Positions 38,029-45,234 of a stretch of DNA of 64,000 nucleotides are shown in pieces (position 1 is the first letter of the stretch; every line of letters starts with the position of its first letter). The DNA is from Neisseriaceae bacterium. Its GTDB lineage: Bacteria; Pseudomonadota; Gammaproteobacteria; Burkholderiales; Chromobacteriaceae. Both the position numbers and the translations under genes were made by a program. The stretch is taken from NCBI GenBank assembly GCA_027489245.1, contig JAIYAC010000004.1, positions 47,144 to 111,143 on the forward strand, in the 5' to 3' direction. The notes beneath the pieces are model-generated. The model was given only the letters and a program-made list of their open reading frames with translations, searched no databases and was not told where the DNA came from.

Positions 38029-38486
38029 TGCAGGCGGCGATCGTTGGGTGTGCTACGGTCTACGTGTTCGTATTCGCCTTCGATAATGTCGCCGTTGGCC
38101 GCATTATCCGTGCCGGGCTGCTGGGCGCCGGGTTGGCGGAAGGCCTGACTCATATCGATATTGGCCAGTTTCGGGCCTTTCCACGGCAGCATCAGCAATA
38201 GTGCCAGCACATCGCTTACCAGGCCGGGAATCGCCAGCAGCAAGCCGGCCAGCATGACGCGCAGCGGCCACAGTAGCGAAAACAGCGACACCTTGCCTTC
38301 GCGCAGGGTGCCGGCCAGGGTCAGTAGCCCGCCCAGCTTGCTATTGCGCATCAGGGCGCTGCCCAGCAGGAAGGTGACAATGACCCAGGCTAGCGTCCAG
38401 CCGCCGCCGATATGGTCGGCCAGGCTGAAGAGCGAGTACATTTCCAGAAACGGGTACAACAGTAAAAGTATCAGTAATCCACGCAT
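38025..38486 (-). CDS. fxsA: FxsA family membrane protein
   Basis: The 153-aa protein has three to four hydrophobic helices and the FxsA opening (LLLYPFLEMYSLFSLAD, then ALMRNSKLGGL). FxsA overproduction relieves F-plasmid exclusion of phage T7 in E. coli; the native role is unknown. The C-terminus is polar and acidic. It is divergent from cutA with a 15-base gap. Confidence 0.85.
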   Translation of the reverse strand: MRGLLILLLLYPFLEMYSLFSLADHIGGGWTLAWVIVTFLLGSALMRNSKLGGLLTLAGTLREGKVSLFSLLWPLRVMLAGLLLAIPGLVSDVLALLLMLPWKGPKLANIDMSQAFRQPGAQQPGTDNAANGDIIEGEYEHVDRSTPNDRRLH

Positions 38487-38501
38487 GAAACGGATATCCG
38501 C

Positions 38502-38822
38502 ATGAAGGTGTTAATCGTAGTGTGCAATGTGCCGGACGAGGTGCTCGCGCAGCAGATGGCGGCGGTGCTGGTGGGCGAGGGCTTGGCCGCGTGTGTCAAT
38601 ATCCTGCCGGCCTGCCAGTCGGTCTATCGCTGGGAAGGGCGTATAGAAACCGCCAGTGAAACCCCTTTGCTGATCAAGACCACTGCTAGCCAATATGAGG
38701 GGCTGCAGGCCAGAATCCAAGCACTTCACCCCTATGATGTACCAGAAATTGTAGCCGTGGCAGCAGAATGCGGTTTGCCGGCCTATCTGGGCTGGGTGCA
38801 GGCCAGTGTTGCAGGGGCATGA
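38502..38822 (+). CDS. cutA: CutA family divalent-ion tolerance protein
   Basis: The 106-aa protein has the CutA1 hallmarks: GEGLAACVNILP, YRWEGRIE and HPYDVPEIVAV. It forms a trimer with a PII-like fold. The old link to copper tolerance is weak, and its function remains open. No terminator is obvious before the tRNA promoter. Confidence 0.92.
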   Translation: MKVLIVVCNVPDEVLAQQMAAVLVGEGLAACVNILPACQSVYRWEGRIETASETPLLIKTTASQYEGLQARIQALHPYDVPEIVAVAAECGLPAYLGWVQASVAGA

Positions 38823-38888
38823 TTTCGGCATTCCTGGTGGATAAAGGTTCCGGATTCAGCGGTTTTCACGCTTTTTTACGGAAACTGC

Positions 38889-38917
38889 TTGACGTGTGGG
38901 GCTTCGATAGGTATAGT
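38889..38917 (+). promoter_or_regulatory. Strong sigma-70 promoter of the tRNA-Lys array
   Basis: TTGACG (38889-38894) and TATAGT (38912-38917) are spaced by 17 bases, and the first tRNA begins 17 bases after the -10. The same two hexamers with the same spacing occur before the rRNA leader at the right end. Confidence 0.85.
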
Positions 38918-38934
38918 CGCTTTCTCTCAAGGAC

Positions 38935-39010
38935 GGGTCGTTAGCTCAGCTGGTAGAGCAGCGGACTTTTAATCCGTTGGTCGCAGGTTCGAATCCCGCA
39001 CGGCCTACCA
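38935..39010 (+). tRNA. tRNA-Lys (anticodon TTT), copy 1
   Basis: A 76-base cloverleaf with encoded CCA. The acceptor arm pairs GGGTCGT with ACGGCCT, the D-arm contains AGCTCAGCTGGTAGAGC, the anticodon loop is CTTTTAA and the T-arm contains GGTTCGAATCC. Confidence 0.97.
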
Positions 39011-39031
39011 CTCCGAGAGAAAATGTATGAT

Positions 39032-39107
39032 GGGTCGTTAGCTCAGCTGGTAGAGCAGCGGACTTTTAATCCGTTGGTCGCAGGTTCGAATCCCGCACGG
39101 CCTACCA
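39032..39107 (+). tRNA. tRNA-Lys (anticodon TTT), copy 2
   Basis: Identical to copy 1 over all 76 bases including CCA; the 21-base spacer between copies 1 and 2 is unrelated to the second spacer. Confidence 0.97.
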
Positions 39108-39124
39108 TCATACCGCCACACGGC

Positions 39125-39200
39125 GGGTCGTTAGCTCAGCTGGTAGAGCAGCGGACTTTTAATCCGTTGGTCGCAGGTTCGAATCCCGCACGGCCTACCA
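39125..39200 (+). tRNA. tRNA-Lys (anticodon TTT), copy 3
   Basis: Identical to copies 1 and 2, after a 17-base spacer. A strong terminator follows ten bases later. Confidence 0.97.
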
Positions 39201-39210
39201 AGAAATTCAG

Positions 39211-39240
39211 AAAAGCCCAGTCTTCGGACTGGGCTTTTTG
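39211..39240 (+). terminator. Terminator of the tRNA-Lys array
   Basis: AAAAGCCCAGTC (39211-39222), a TTCG tetraloop and GACTGGGCTTTT (39227-39238) make a perfect 12-bp stem followed by T. Confidence 0.95.
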
Positions 39241-39281
39241 CGTTTTCAGCCCGCAGCCAGGGTTGGCCGCAGGCGCAGGCT

Positions 39282-39953
39282 TTAGGCGTAGTCGTACTGC
39301 CCGCCTGCCAGCAGGGCCTCCTGGTAGGCAGGGCGGGCGTGGATGCGCTGCAGAAAAGCCTGGATATGCGGCAGTGTCTTGCACAGGGGCACACGGCTAT
39401 TGGCTGCCTCCAGCACAAAGCTCATCTGGATATCGGCGGCACTGAAGCTGTCGCCGGCAAACCAGCCACTGCCGGCCAAGTGGTTATCGATATAGCGCAA
39501 GTGCATGTCCAGCTGCGGGTCGATATAGCCTTTGCGTACGCCTTTTTCGATCATGCGGGCCAGCGGGCGCAATAGCGCCGGCATGGGCGGCTTGCTGATG
39601 CGGCTGAATACCAGGCTCATCAGCAACGGCGGCATGGCCGAGCCCTCGGCATAGTGCAGCCAGTAGGTGTAGTCGCGTGCAGCCTGGCTGCCGGCGACTG
39701 GTTTCAGGCTGTGTGCCTTGTCGTACGTGTCGACGAGGTATTCCACGATGGCGCCGGATTCGGCTACGACGATGTCGCCATCGCTGACCACCGGCGATTT
39801 GCCCAGCGGGTGAATCGCCTTCAGCGCGGCGGGGGCCAGCAGGGTGGCCGGGTCACGCTGGTAGGTGGTGATGTGGTAGGGCAGGGCCAGTTCTTCCATT
39901 AGCCACAGGATGCGCTGCGAGCGCGAGTTGTTCAGGTGGTGCAGGGTGAGCAT
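39282..39953 (-). CDS. Glutathione S-transferase family protein
   Basis: The 223-aa protein has an N-terminal thioredoxin-like domain with LHHLNNSRSQRILWLMEEL, the cis-Pro loop GKSPVV and ESGAIVEYL for glutathione binding, and a helical C-terminal domain with FSAADIQMSF. The substrate is unknown. It lies 27 bases after the DUF523 gene and is probably the last gene of a MocR-DUF523-GST transcript. Confidence 0.88.
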   Translation of the reverse strand: MLTLHHLNNSRSQRILWLMEELALPYHITTYQRDPATLLAPAALKAIHPLGKSPVVSDGDIVVAESGAIVEYLVDTYDKAHSLKPVAGSQAARDYTYWLHYAEGSAMPPLLMSLVFSRISKPPMPALLRPLARMIEKGVRKGYIDPQLDMHLRYIDNHLAGSGWFAGDSFSAADIQMSFVLEAANSRVPLCKTLPHIQAFLQRIHARPAYQEALLAGGQYDYA

Positions 39954-39980
39954 GGTAGTCCTCGTGGTGGGTGGCCGTGG

Positions 39981-40454
39981 CTACAGTAACTGTGCCAGCT
40001 CGGTTTCGTTATACACCGTTATGCCATGTTGTTGCAGCAAGGCGGCGCAGACGCCGGCACCCGCTTGTAGCTGGCCATCAAACTGGCCGCTGTAGATGTG
40101 CCGGTTGCCGCAGGACGGGCTGTTGGCTTTCAGTACGGCCAGCGTACAGCCGTGCTGTTGTGCCAGCGCCAGGGCTAGCCGGGCGCCACGGACAAAAGCC
40201 GCGCTGACGTCGTCGCCGGCGGCGGTAAGCACCTGTGCCTGGCCTGTCAGCACGTTTGCGCCATGGCCGCCACGTATTTCTGCCGCAGGCCGTGGCGTGG
40301 GCAGGCCGCCGGCGCATTCCGGGCAGAAGGGCAGCAGGGTGTAGCGTGCGGCCAACTGTTGTTGCCAGCTGGCGTGCATGCCTTTGCTGGCGCCGTCGTA
40401 GCGTACGGGCTGGCCGAGCAGGCAGGCACTGATCAATAGGGCAGGTTTAGTCAT
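39981..40454 (-). CDS. DUF523 family protein
   Basis: The 157-aa protein begins ALLISACLLGQPVRYDG and holds conserved cysteines in PFCPECAGG and NSPSCG. Some members of the family are 2-thiouracil desulfurases that bind a 4Fe-4S cluster through three cysteines, which fits the Cys residues seen here. The start overlaps the end of the MocR-type gene by eight bases, so the two are translationally coupled. Confidence 0.82.
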   Translation of the reverse strand: MTKPALLISACLLGQPVRYDGASKGMHASWQQQLAARYTLLPFCPECAGGLPTPRPAAEIRGGHGANVLTGQAQVLTAAGDDVSAAFVRGARLALALAQQHGCTLAVLKANSPSCGNRHIYSGQFDGQLQAGAGVCAALLQQHGITVYNETELAQLL

Positions 40455-41910
40455 GGTGTACTTGCTCTTGCAGCAGGCGGGCCAGGGTGGCCACGCCGTG
40501 TTGGATTTCCTGATGATCGACGCCAGCGTAGCCCAGGACCAGCCCGCTGTGTGTCGGGGTGCTCAGGTAGTGGCGGGCTAGCGGGCGTAGCCATACTTGC
40601 TCGCGTGCGGCTGCCTGGCTGATGGCTTGCTCGTCTACGGTGGCGGGCAGCGTGGCTACAAGGTGCATGCCGGCATGGCCGGGCGAGAGTATCAGCGCCT
40701 CGCCAGTGCTGTTAGTCAGCGCTTGGCGCAGCTGTTGCTGGCGCTCGCGGTATAGCTCGCGCATGCGCCGTACATGGCGGGCAAAATGGCCTGCGGTGAT
40801 GAATTCGGCCAGCGCAGCCTGTACCGGGTAGCTGCCCTCGCGGTATAGCCGGGCGTTGGCAGCGCGGAAGGCATCGATCAGGCTATCCGGTACGACCAGG
40901 TAGCCCAGGCGCAGGCCGGGGTACATCACCTTGCTCATGGTGCCTACGTAGATCACGCGTTCATCTTGTGCCAAGCCTTGCAGGGCCGGTAGCGGCTGCG
41001 AGCTGTAGCGGAATTCGCTGTCGTAGTCGTCTTCCAGAATCCAGGCGCCGCATTGTGCGGCGTGCGCCAGTAGTGCCAGGCGGCGCGGCATGCTCATCAC
41101 CACGCCTGAGGGGTACTGGTGCGACGGCGTGGTGTAAATCAGCCGCGGGGTTCTGCCGTCGTTCATGGCTGCCGGGTTCATGCCCTCATCGTCCACGGGT
41201 ACCGGCACCAAGGTCAAACCGGCGCCGCGCATGGCCGCATGGGCGCCGACATAGCCGGGCTCCTCCAGCCAGGCTACGTCGCCGGGGTCGGCCAGCAGGC
41301 GGCCAGCCAGCTCCATGGCCTGCTGTGCGCCCTGGGTGATAAGGATTTGTTGTGGCTGGCAGCGGACACCGCGTGATAGTTGCAGGTAGTCTGCCAGTGC
41401 CTCGCGCAGCGGTAGCAGGCCGCCATCGGTGGTATAGGCCAGCTCGGCCACACTGGCTTTACGCTGATGTCGCGCCAGCAGTGTTTGCCAGCACGTGTGT
41501 GGAAATTGCCGTATTTCCGGCATGCCCGGGGCAAATGCGCCTTGCATGCCCTGCGGTAGGCCCACGCTGTGGAACAGCGCCTTGCCGCGTGCTGACAGCC
41601 CCAAAGGTTGGCCGCGTTGGCTGGACTGTGGCGGCGTTGCCCGAAATAGCGGGGCCACAAACGTGCCCGCCCCTTGCTGGCTGTGCAGATAGCCTTCGGC
41701 CTGCAGCTGCTCGTAGGCTTCCAGTACGGTATTGCGCCCTAGCCCCAGGCTGTGTGCCAGGTCGCGGCTGGCTGGCAGACGGGTGCCGCCACCCAGTTGG
41801 CCGTTGCGGATGCGCTCGCGCAGCAGGCGCATCAGCTGGCGCGCCAGGCCCTCGCGGCTATCGCGCTGCAGGTCGGTGGCTAGCGCGTCGATGATCCATT
41901 GTTCCAGCAA
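40447..41910 (-). CDS. MocR/PdxR-type GntR regulator with aminotransferase domain
   Basis: The 487-aa protein has an N-terminal GntR winged helix (about 10-75; RLPASRDLAHSLGLGRNTVL) joined to a fold-type I aminotransferase-like domain (about 110-480). The PLP lysine lies in YVGTMSKVMYPGLRLGY, and DDYDSEFRY is also typical. Such regulators sense PLP or amino acid aldimines; known targets include pdx genes, gabT/gabD (GabR) and taurine genes. Here it is divergent from a rhodanese gene 94 bases away, the most likely direct target. Confidence 0.88.
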   Translation of the reverse strand: MLEQWIIDALATDLQRDSREGLARQLMRLLRERIRNGQLGGGTRLPASRDLAHSLGLGRNTVLEAYEQLQAEGYLHSQQGAGTFVAPLFRATPPQSSQRGQPLGLSARGKALFHSVGLPQGMQGAFAPGMPEIRQFPHTCWQTLLARHQRKASVAELAYTTDGGLLPLREALADYLQLSRGVRCQPQQILITQGAQQAMELAGRLLADPGDVAWLEEPGYVGAHAAMRGAGLTLVPVPVDDEGMNPAAMNDGRTPRLIYTTPSHQYPSGVVMSMPRRLALLAHAAQCGAWILEDDYDSEFRYSSQPLPALQGLAQDERVIYVGTMSKVMYPGLRLGYLVVPDSLIDAFRAANARLYREGSYPVQAALAEFITAGHFARHVRRMRELYRERQQQLRQALTNSTGEALILSPGHAGMHLVATLPATVDEQAISQAAAREQVWLRPLARHYLSTPTHSGLVLGYAGVDHQEIQHGVATLARLLQEQVHHD

Positions 41911-42004
41911 AGTGGTTCCCTCCAGCTTGGGAAAACTGGCCCTTACGAGGGACCGTACTGCTGTTTTACCATGCTTGCATCAACCCTGAACAGGAGGAAG
42001 CAGC
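41911..42004. promoter_or_regulatory. Divergent promoter region of the MocR-type and rhodanese genes
   Basis: This 94-base gap contains an imperfect inverted repeat, GGTTCCCTC (41914-41922) and GAGGGACC (41947-41954), and an inner CCAG/CTGG dyad. It is the natural place for the regulator's own binding site. AGGAGGAAG just before 42005 is a strong ribosome site for the rhodanese. Confidence 0.35.
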
Positions 42005-42406
42005 ATGGATCAGCTAGCGTTTTACCGGGCCAAACTCGCATTCGAGATCGATAGCTGGGACGTCGCCGAGCAGCTCAAGCAAGGCGCGGCCCTGCAGCTG
42101 GTGGATGGCCGCTCCGCTGCCGCCTACGCGCAGGAAACGCTGCCGGGCGCCATCAGCCTGCCGCACCGTACCATTAGCGCCGAGACTGCGGCGCAGCTGC
42201 CGCGCGACGTGCTGCTGGTGACCTTCTGCGACGGCATTGGCTGCAATGCGTCCACCAAAACCGCACTCAAACTGGCCGAGCTGGGCTTTACCGTGAAAGA
42301 GCTGCAAGGCGGCATCGACTGGTGGAAGCGCGACGGCTACCCCACGGTGCAAGGCGGTGCCAGCTGCGGTGTGACGCCATCGGACGACTGTGGCTGCGGG
42401 GGCTGA
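42005..42406 (+). CDS. Single-domain rhodanese
   Basis: The 133-aa protein is a single rhodanese-like domain: LVDGRSAAAYAQETLPGAISLPH, and the active-site cysteine in TFCDGIGCNAS. It ends in a cysteine-rich CGCGG tail. It would carry sulfane sulfur as a persulfide. It has an excellent ribosome site. The next gene starts two bases after the stop, so it is coupled to the double acetyltransferase. Confidence 0.85.
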   Translation: MDQLAFYRAKLAFEIDSWDVAEQLKQGAALQLVDGRSAAAYAQETLPGAISLPHRTISAETAAQLPRDVLLVTFCDGIGCNASTKTALKLAELGFTVKELQGGIDWWKRDGYPTVQGGASCGVTPSDDCGCGG

Positions 42407-42408
42407 GC

Positions 42409-43569
42409 ATGCAATACGACGCTTTTGGCCAGCCACTGGGGGCGGCCGTACCTGGCTGGGCCGGTGCCACCGCGCCATATCACCTTACCCTGACCGGCCG
42501 CCGCTGCCGCGTAGAGCCCTTCAGCCGGGCGCAGCATGGCGACAGCCTGCGCGCGGCGCTTGAACTCGACCACGACGGTCGCGACTGGGCCTACCTGATG
42601 CCGCGCCCGCATAGCGATGCCGACTGGGAAGCCTGGTTTGCCATGATGGAAAGCAGCAGCGACCCGCTGTTTTTTGCCATCGTCGATATCGCCAGCGGCG
42701 ATGCCATCGGCAGCTGCAGCTACCTGCGCATCGATGCGGCCAACGGGGTTATCGAAATCGGCTGGCTGCGCTTTTCGCCACGGCTACAGCGCACGGTAGC
42801 GGCCACTGAAGCCATGTACCTGCTGATGAAGCAGGCTTTCGACTGGGGCTATCGCCGCTACGAATGGAAATGCAACAGCCTGAACGCGCCGTCCATGCGC
42901 GCTGCGGCGCGGCTGGGTTTTACCTACGAAGGCACCTTCCGCCAGGCGCGGGTGAACTGGGGCCTGAGCCGCGACACCGCCTGGTTCAGCCTGCTGGATA
43001 GCGAATGGCCAGCCAACCGGGCGGTGCTGGAGGCCTGGCTGGATGCGGCCAACTTTGATGCCACCGGGCAGCAGATCCACAGCCTGGATCAGTGCCGCCA
43101 GCAGCAGGCCGCCGCCACGCTGCCTGATGGTATTCGGGCCGCCACGCTGGCCGACCTGCCACAGTTGGCCGCACTGTTTGACGCCTACCGCCGCTTTTAC
43201 GGCCAGCATGACGACGCGGACACCTCGTACGATTTCATCCGTCAGCGCCTGATTCATGCCGACAGCCATGTGCTGGTGTACCAGCAGCAAGGCCAGCTGC
43301 TAGGTTTTACCCAGCTGCTGCCGCTGCGCAGCTCGGTGCTGGGGGCCCCGGTGTGGCTGCTCAATGACCTGTACGTGGCCGAAGCGGCGCGCCAGCGCGG
43401 CGTGGGGCAAGCGCTGCTGCAGGCGGCGGCTAGTCTGGCGCGCCAGCACGGTGTACAGCGGCTGGACCTGGCGACTGCGGTGGATAACCACGCCGCACAA
43501 GCCTTGTATGCCGGGCAGGGCTGGCAACGTGATGAGCGTTTCTATCGCTATCTGCTGACATTGGGATGA
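42409..43569 (+). CDS. Fusion of two GNAT acetyltransferase domains
   Basis: This 386-aa protein joins two GNAT units. The N-terminal one (about 25-210) is RimJ/RimL-like (VEPFSRAQHGDSL, EIGWLRFSPRLQRT, WKCNSLNAPSMRAAARLGF). The C-terminal one (about 240-386) is a compact GNAT with the acetyl-CoA loop AEAARQRGVGQALLQAA. The substrates are unknown. The ATG at 42409 is chosen because it lies just after the rhodanese stop; the frame is open further upstream inside the rhodanese gene. Three copies of the repeated element fall within it. Confidence 0.82.
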   Translation: MQYDAFGQPLGAAVPGWAGATAPYHLTLTGRRCRVEPFSRAQHGDSLRAALELDHDGRDWAYLMPRPHSDADWEAWFAMMESSSDPLFFAIVDIASGDAIGSCSYLRIDAANGVIEIGWLRFSPRLQRTVAATEAMYLLMKQAFDWGYRRYEWKCNSLNAPSMRAAARLGFTYEGTFRQARVNWGLSRDTAWFSLLDSEWPANRAVLEAWLDAANFDATGQQIHSLDQCRQQQAAATLPDGIRAATLADLPQLAALFDAYRRFYGQHDDADTSYDFIRQRLIHADSHVLVYQQQGQLLGFTQLLPLRSSVLGAPVWLLNDLYVAEAARQRGVGQALLQAAASLARQHGVQRLDLATAVDNHAAQALYAGQGWQRDERFYRYLLTLG

Positions 43570-43639
43570 TTAATTTCACGGTGCGGCCAACGTCGGGGTA
43601 AAATCGCTGGTTTTACAAGGCAGTAACGACGTTAGCCGC

Positions 43640-45079
43640 ATGAAATCCCACCCGCGCAATGCCCGCATCAAGGGCGATCCTTTTATTCCCAGCCGTTTTA
43701 TCTTTGGCGATGCCGTCGAAGAGAAAGGCCTGGAGCCCTACGAGTATGTGATTCATACCGTGGCGCCGGCTTTTGTCTGCCGCCTGGTGGGCATGGATCA
43801 GACCCCGTTTGACAGCCGTGAGCAGGAAGGCTTTCAGAGCGATGTACTGTTTGATACGGCCAACAACCTGACACACTACGTCACCAACTCGGGCTTTCGC
43901 CTGTTCGATTTCAATTTCTGGGGCGAGCTGCCCACCGCCGCCCAGCTGAAAAAAGTCTGCGACGACGCCATGCAGGAATACCAGCGCCTGCAAAAAGCCT
44001 ATATCGAGCGTGAGGTGGCGCCCAAAGAGCGTGATTTCCGCCTGGTGCCCACCGAGCCGCTACCGCCGGCAGAGCGCCAGCAGCGCATCAAAGAGCTGGT
44101 GAGTACGGCCATGGAAGCCGACAGCAACCCGATGAAGCGCATGCAGCTGCCCATGCTGGTACAGCAGGCACTGACCGGCGGCGACCAGGCCGTGTTTACC
44201 GAAGCCCAGCTGGCCTTGCAAGAGCACACGGCTGCCCGCGAGCAGCTGCTGGCGCTGGCGCGCGACAGCATCGCCTTCCCCGAAGTGATGCGCCCCGATG
44301 GCAGCGTGGTGTCCTACGAGCTGTGGGCGCTACCCATGATTTTCTCGCGTGCGCAGGGCGGGTTCTGGTGGCACTTCCCGCTGCTGGAGCGCGTGGAGCC
44401 GGCGCTGGTGGACGCGCTGGGCCTGCCGGAAGACACCGTGCTGTGGCTGTCGCCGACCATCTTCAACACCGACATGCTGATCGAGCGCAGCTGCCAGTCG
44501 CTGGTGCACCTGGCCGCCATCATGGACGCCGGTTGCGATATGGCGCAGCAAGATGTAGACGCCGCCCGCGCCACCTTCGACGCCGCCAGCCAGACGGTTA
44601 ATCCGCAGCTATCGCTGTGCTGGCTGCCGTTTATCGTGGAAAGCGGCAAGCTGGACATCGACCGCGTACGCCAGCACGCCCGCAAGGCGCTGGACGCTGC
44701 CATGCCGCTGGTACAGCAGGCCATTGCTGCCGAAATGAAATACGGTGAAGCCGAGCTGTTTGCCCCCCTGCCATGGTGGGACGCGCTGGGCGCCGGCGTG
44801 TACGCCTTCAACCGCAAGCGCCTGGGCCTGCATATGGCGCTGGTACAGGGCAAGACCGACAAACTGGACAATATCGAAGCCGTGGCCGAGTTCCTGCCCG
44901 AGCAGCAGGCCTACGACGTGCAGCTGCTAGAGCGGGACAGTGGTGCGCTGCTGAACCGTGTGCAGTGGCTGCTGGTGCCTGACCTGGGCCCTAGCCGGGT
45001 ACAGGCCTGGGTCGATTTGTCCGAATGTTTGCGCCAGGCCGGTATTGCCCTGCGCGAGCAGCAGGCCAAGTACCACTAA
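43640..45079 (+). CDS. Large cytoplasmic protein of unknown function
   Basis: I do not recognise this 479-aa protein. It has no signal peptide or TM helix. The N-terminus is aromatic-rich (PFIPSRFIFGDAVEEKGLEP, LFDFNFWGELP). A charged, probably helical segment lies at about 110-215, and a mixed domain with GGFWWHFPLLER and LPWWDALGAGVYAFNRKR follows. Codon usage is like its neighbours, so there is no sign of recent transfer. It stands alone, with a GTTGGCCGCA copy just upstream (43582-43591). It could be a lineage-specific family. Confidence 0.75.
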   Translation: MKSHPRNARIKGDPFIPSRFIFGDAVEEKGLEPYEYVIHTVAPAFVCRLVGMDQTPFDSREQEGFQSDVLFDTANNLTHYVTNSGFRLFDFNFWGELPTAAQLKKVCDDAMQEYQRLQKAYIEREVAPKERDFRLVPTEPLPPAERQQRIKELVSTAMEADSNPMKRMQLPMLVQQALTGGDQAVFTEAQLALQEHTAAREQLLALARDSIAFPEVMRPDGSVVSYELWALPMIFSRAQGGFWWHFPLLERVEPALVDALGLPEDTVLWLSPTIFNTDMLIERSCQSLVHLAAIMDAGCDMAQQDVDAARATFDAASQTVNPQLSLCWLPFIVESGKLDIDRVRQHARKALDAAMPLVQQAIAAEMKYGEAELFAPLPWWDALGAGVYAFNRKRLGLHMALVQGKTDKLDNIEAVAEFLPEQQAYDVQLLERDSGALLNRVQWLLVPDLGPSRVQAWVDLSECLRQAGIALREQQAKYH

Positions 45080-45234
45080 TGGCCCGCACCGCTGGTTTAC
45101 CGGGCCAGCAGTGCAGGGCTGGGCGGTGCCGAGCGGGGATGGCATAGCGGGTTTTCATATATTCTTTTATAGAAATAATGCCATAGAGGCAAAATGATCA
45201 CCCTTTTGATGATGTATGCATTAAGGAGCTGTAT

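Noticed and set aside
38935..39200. Three direct repeats of 76 bases resembling a repeat array or CRISPR
   Set aside because: They are tRNA-Lys genes with full cloverleaf and CCA; spacers are short and unequal. The open frame translated through them is not a protein.
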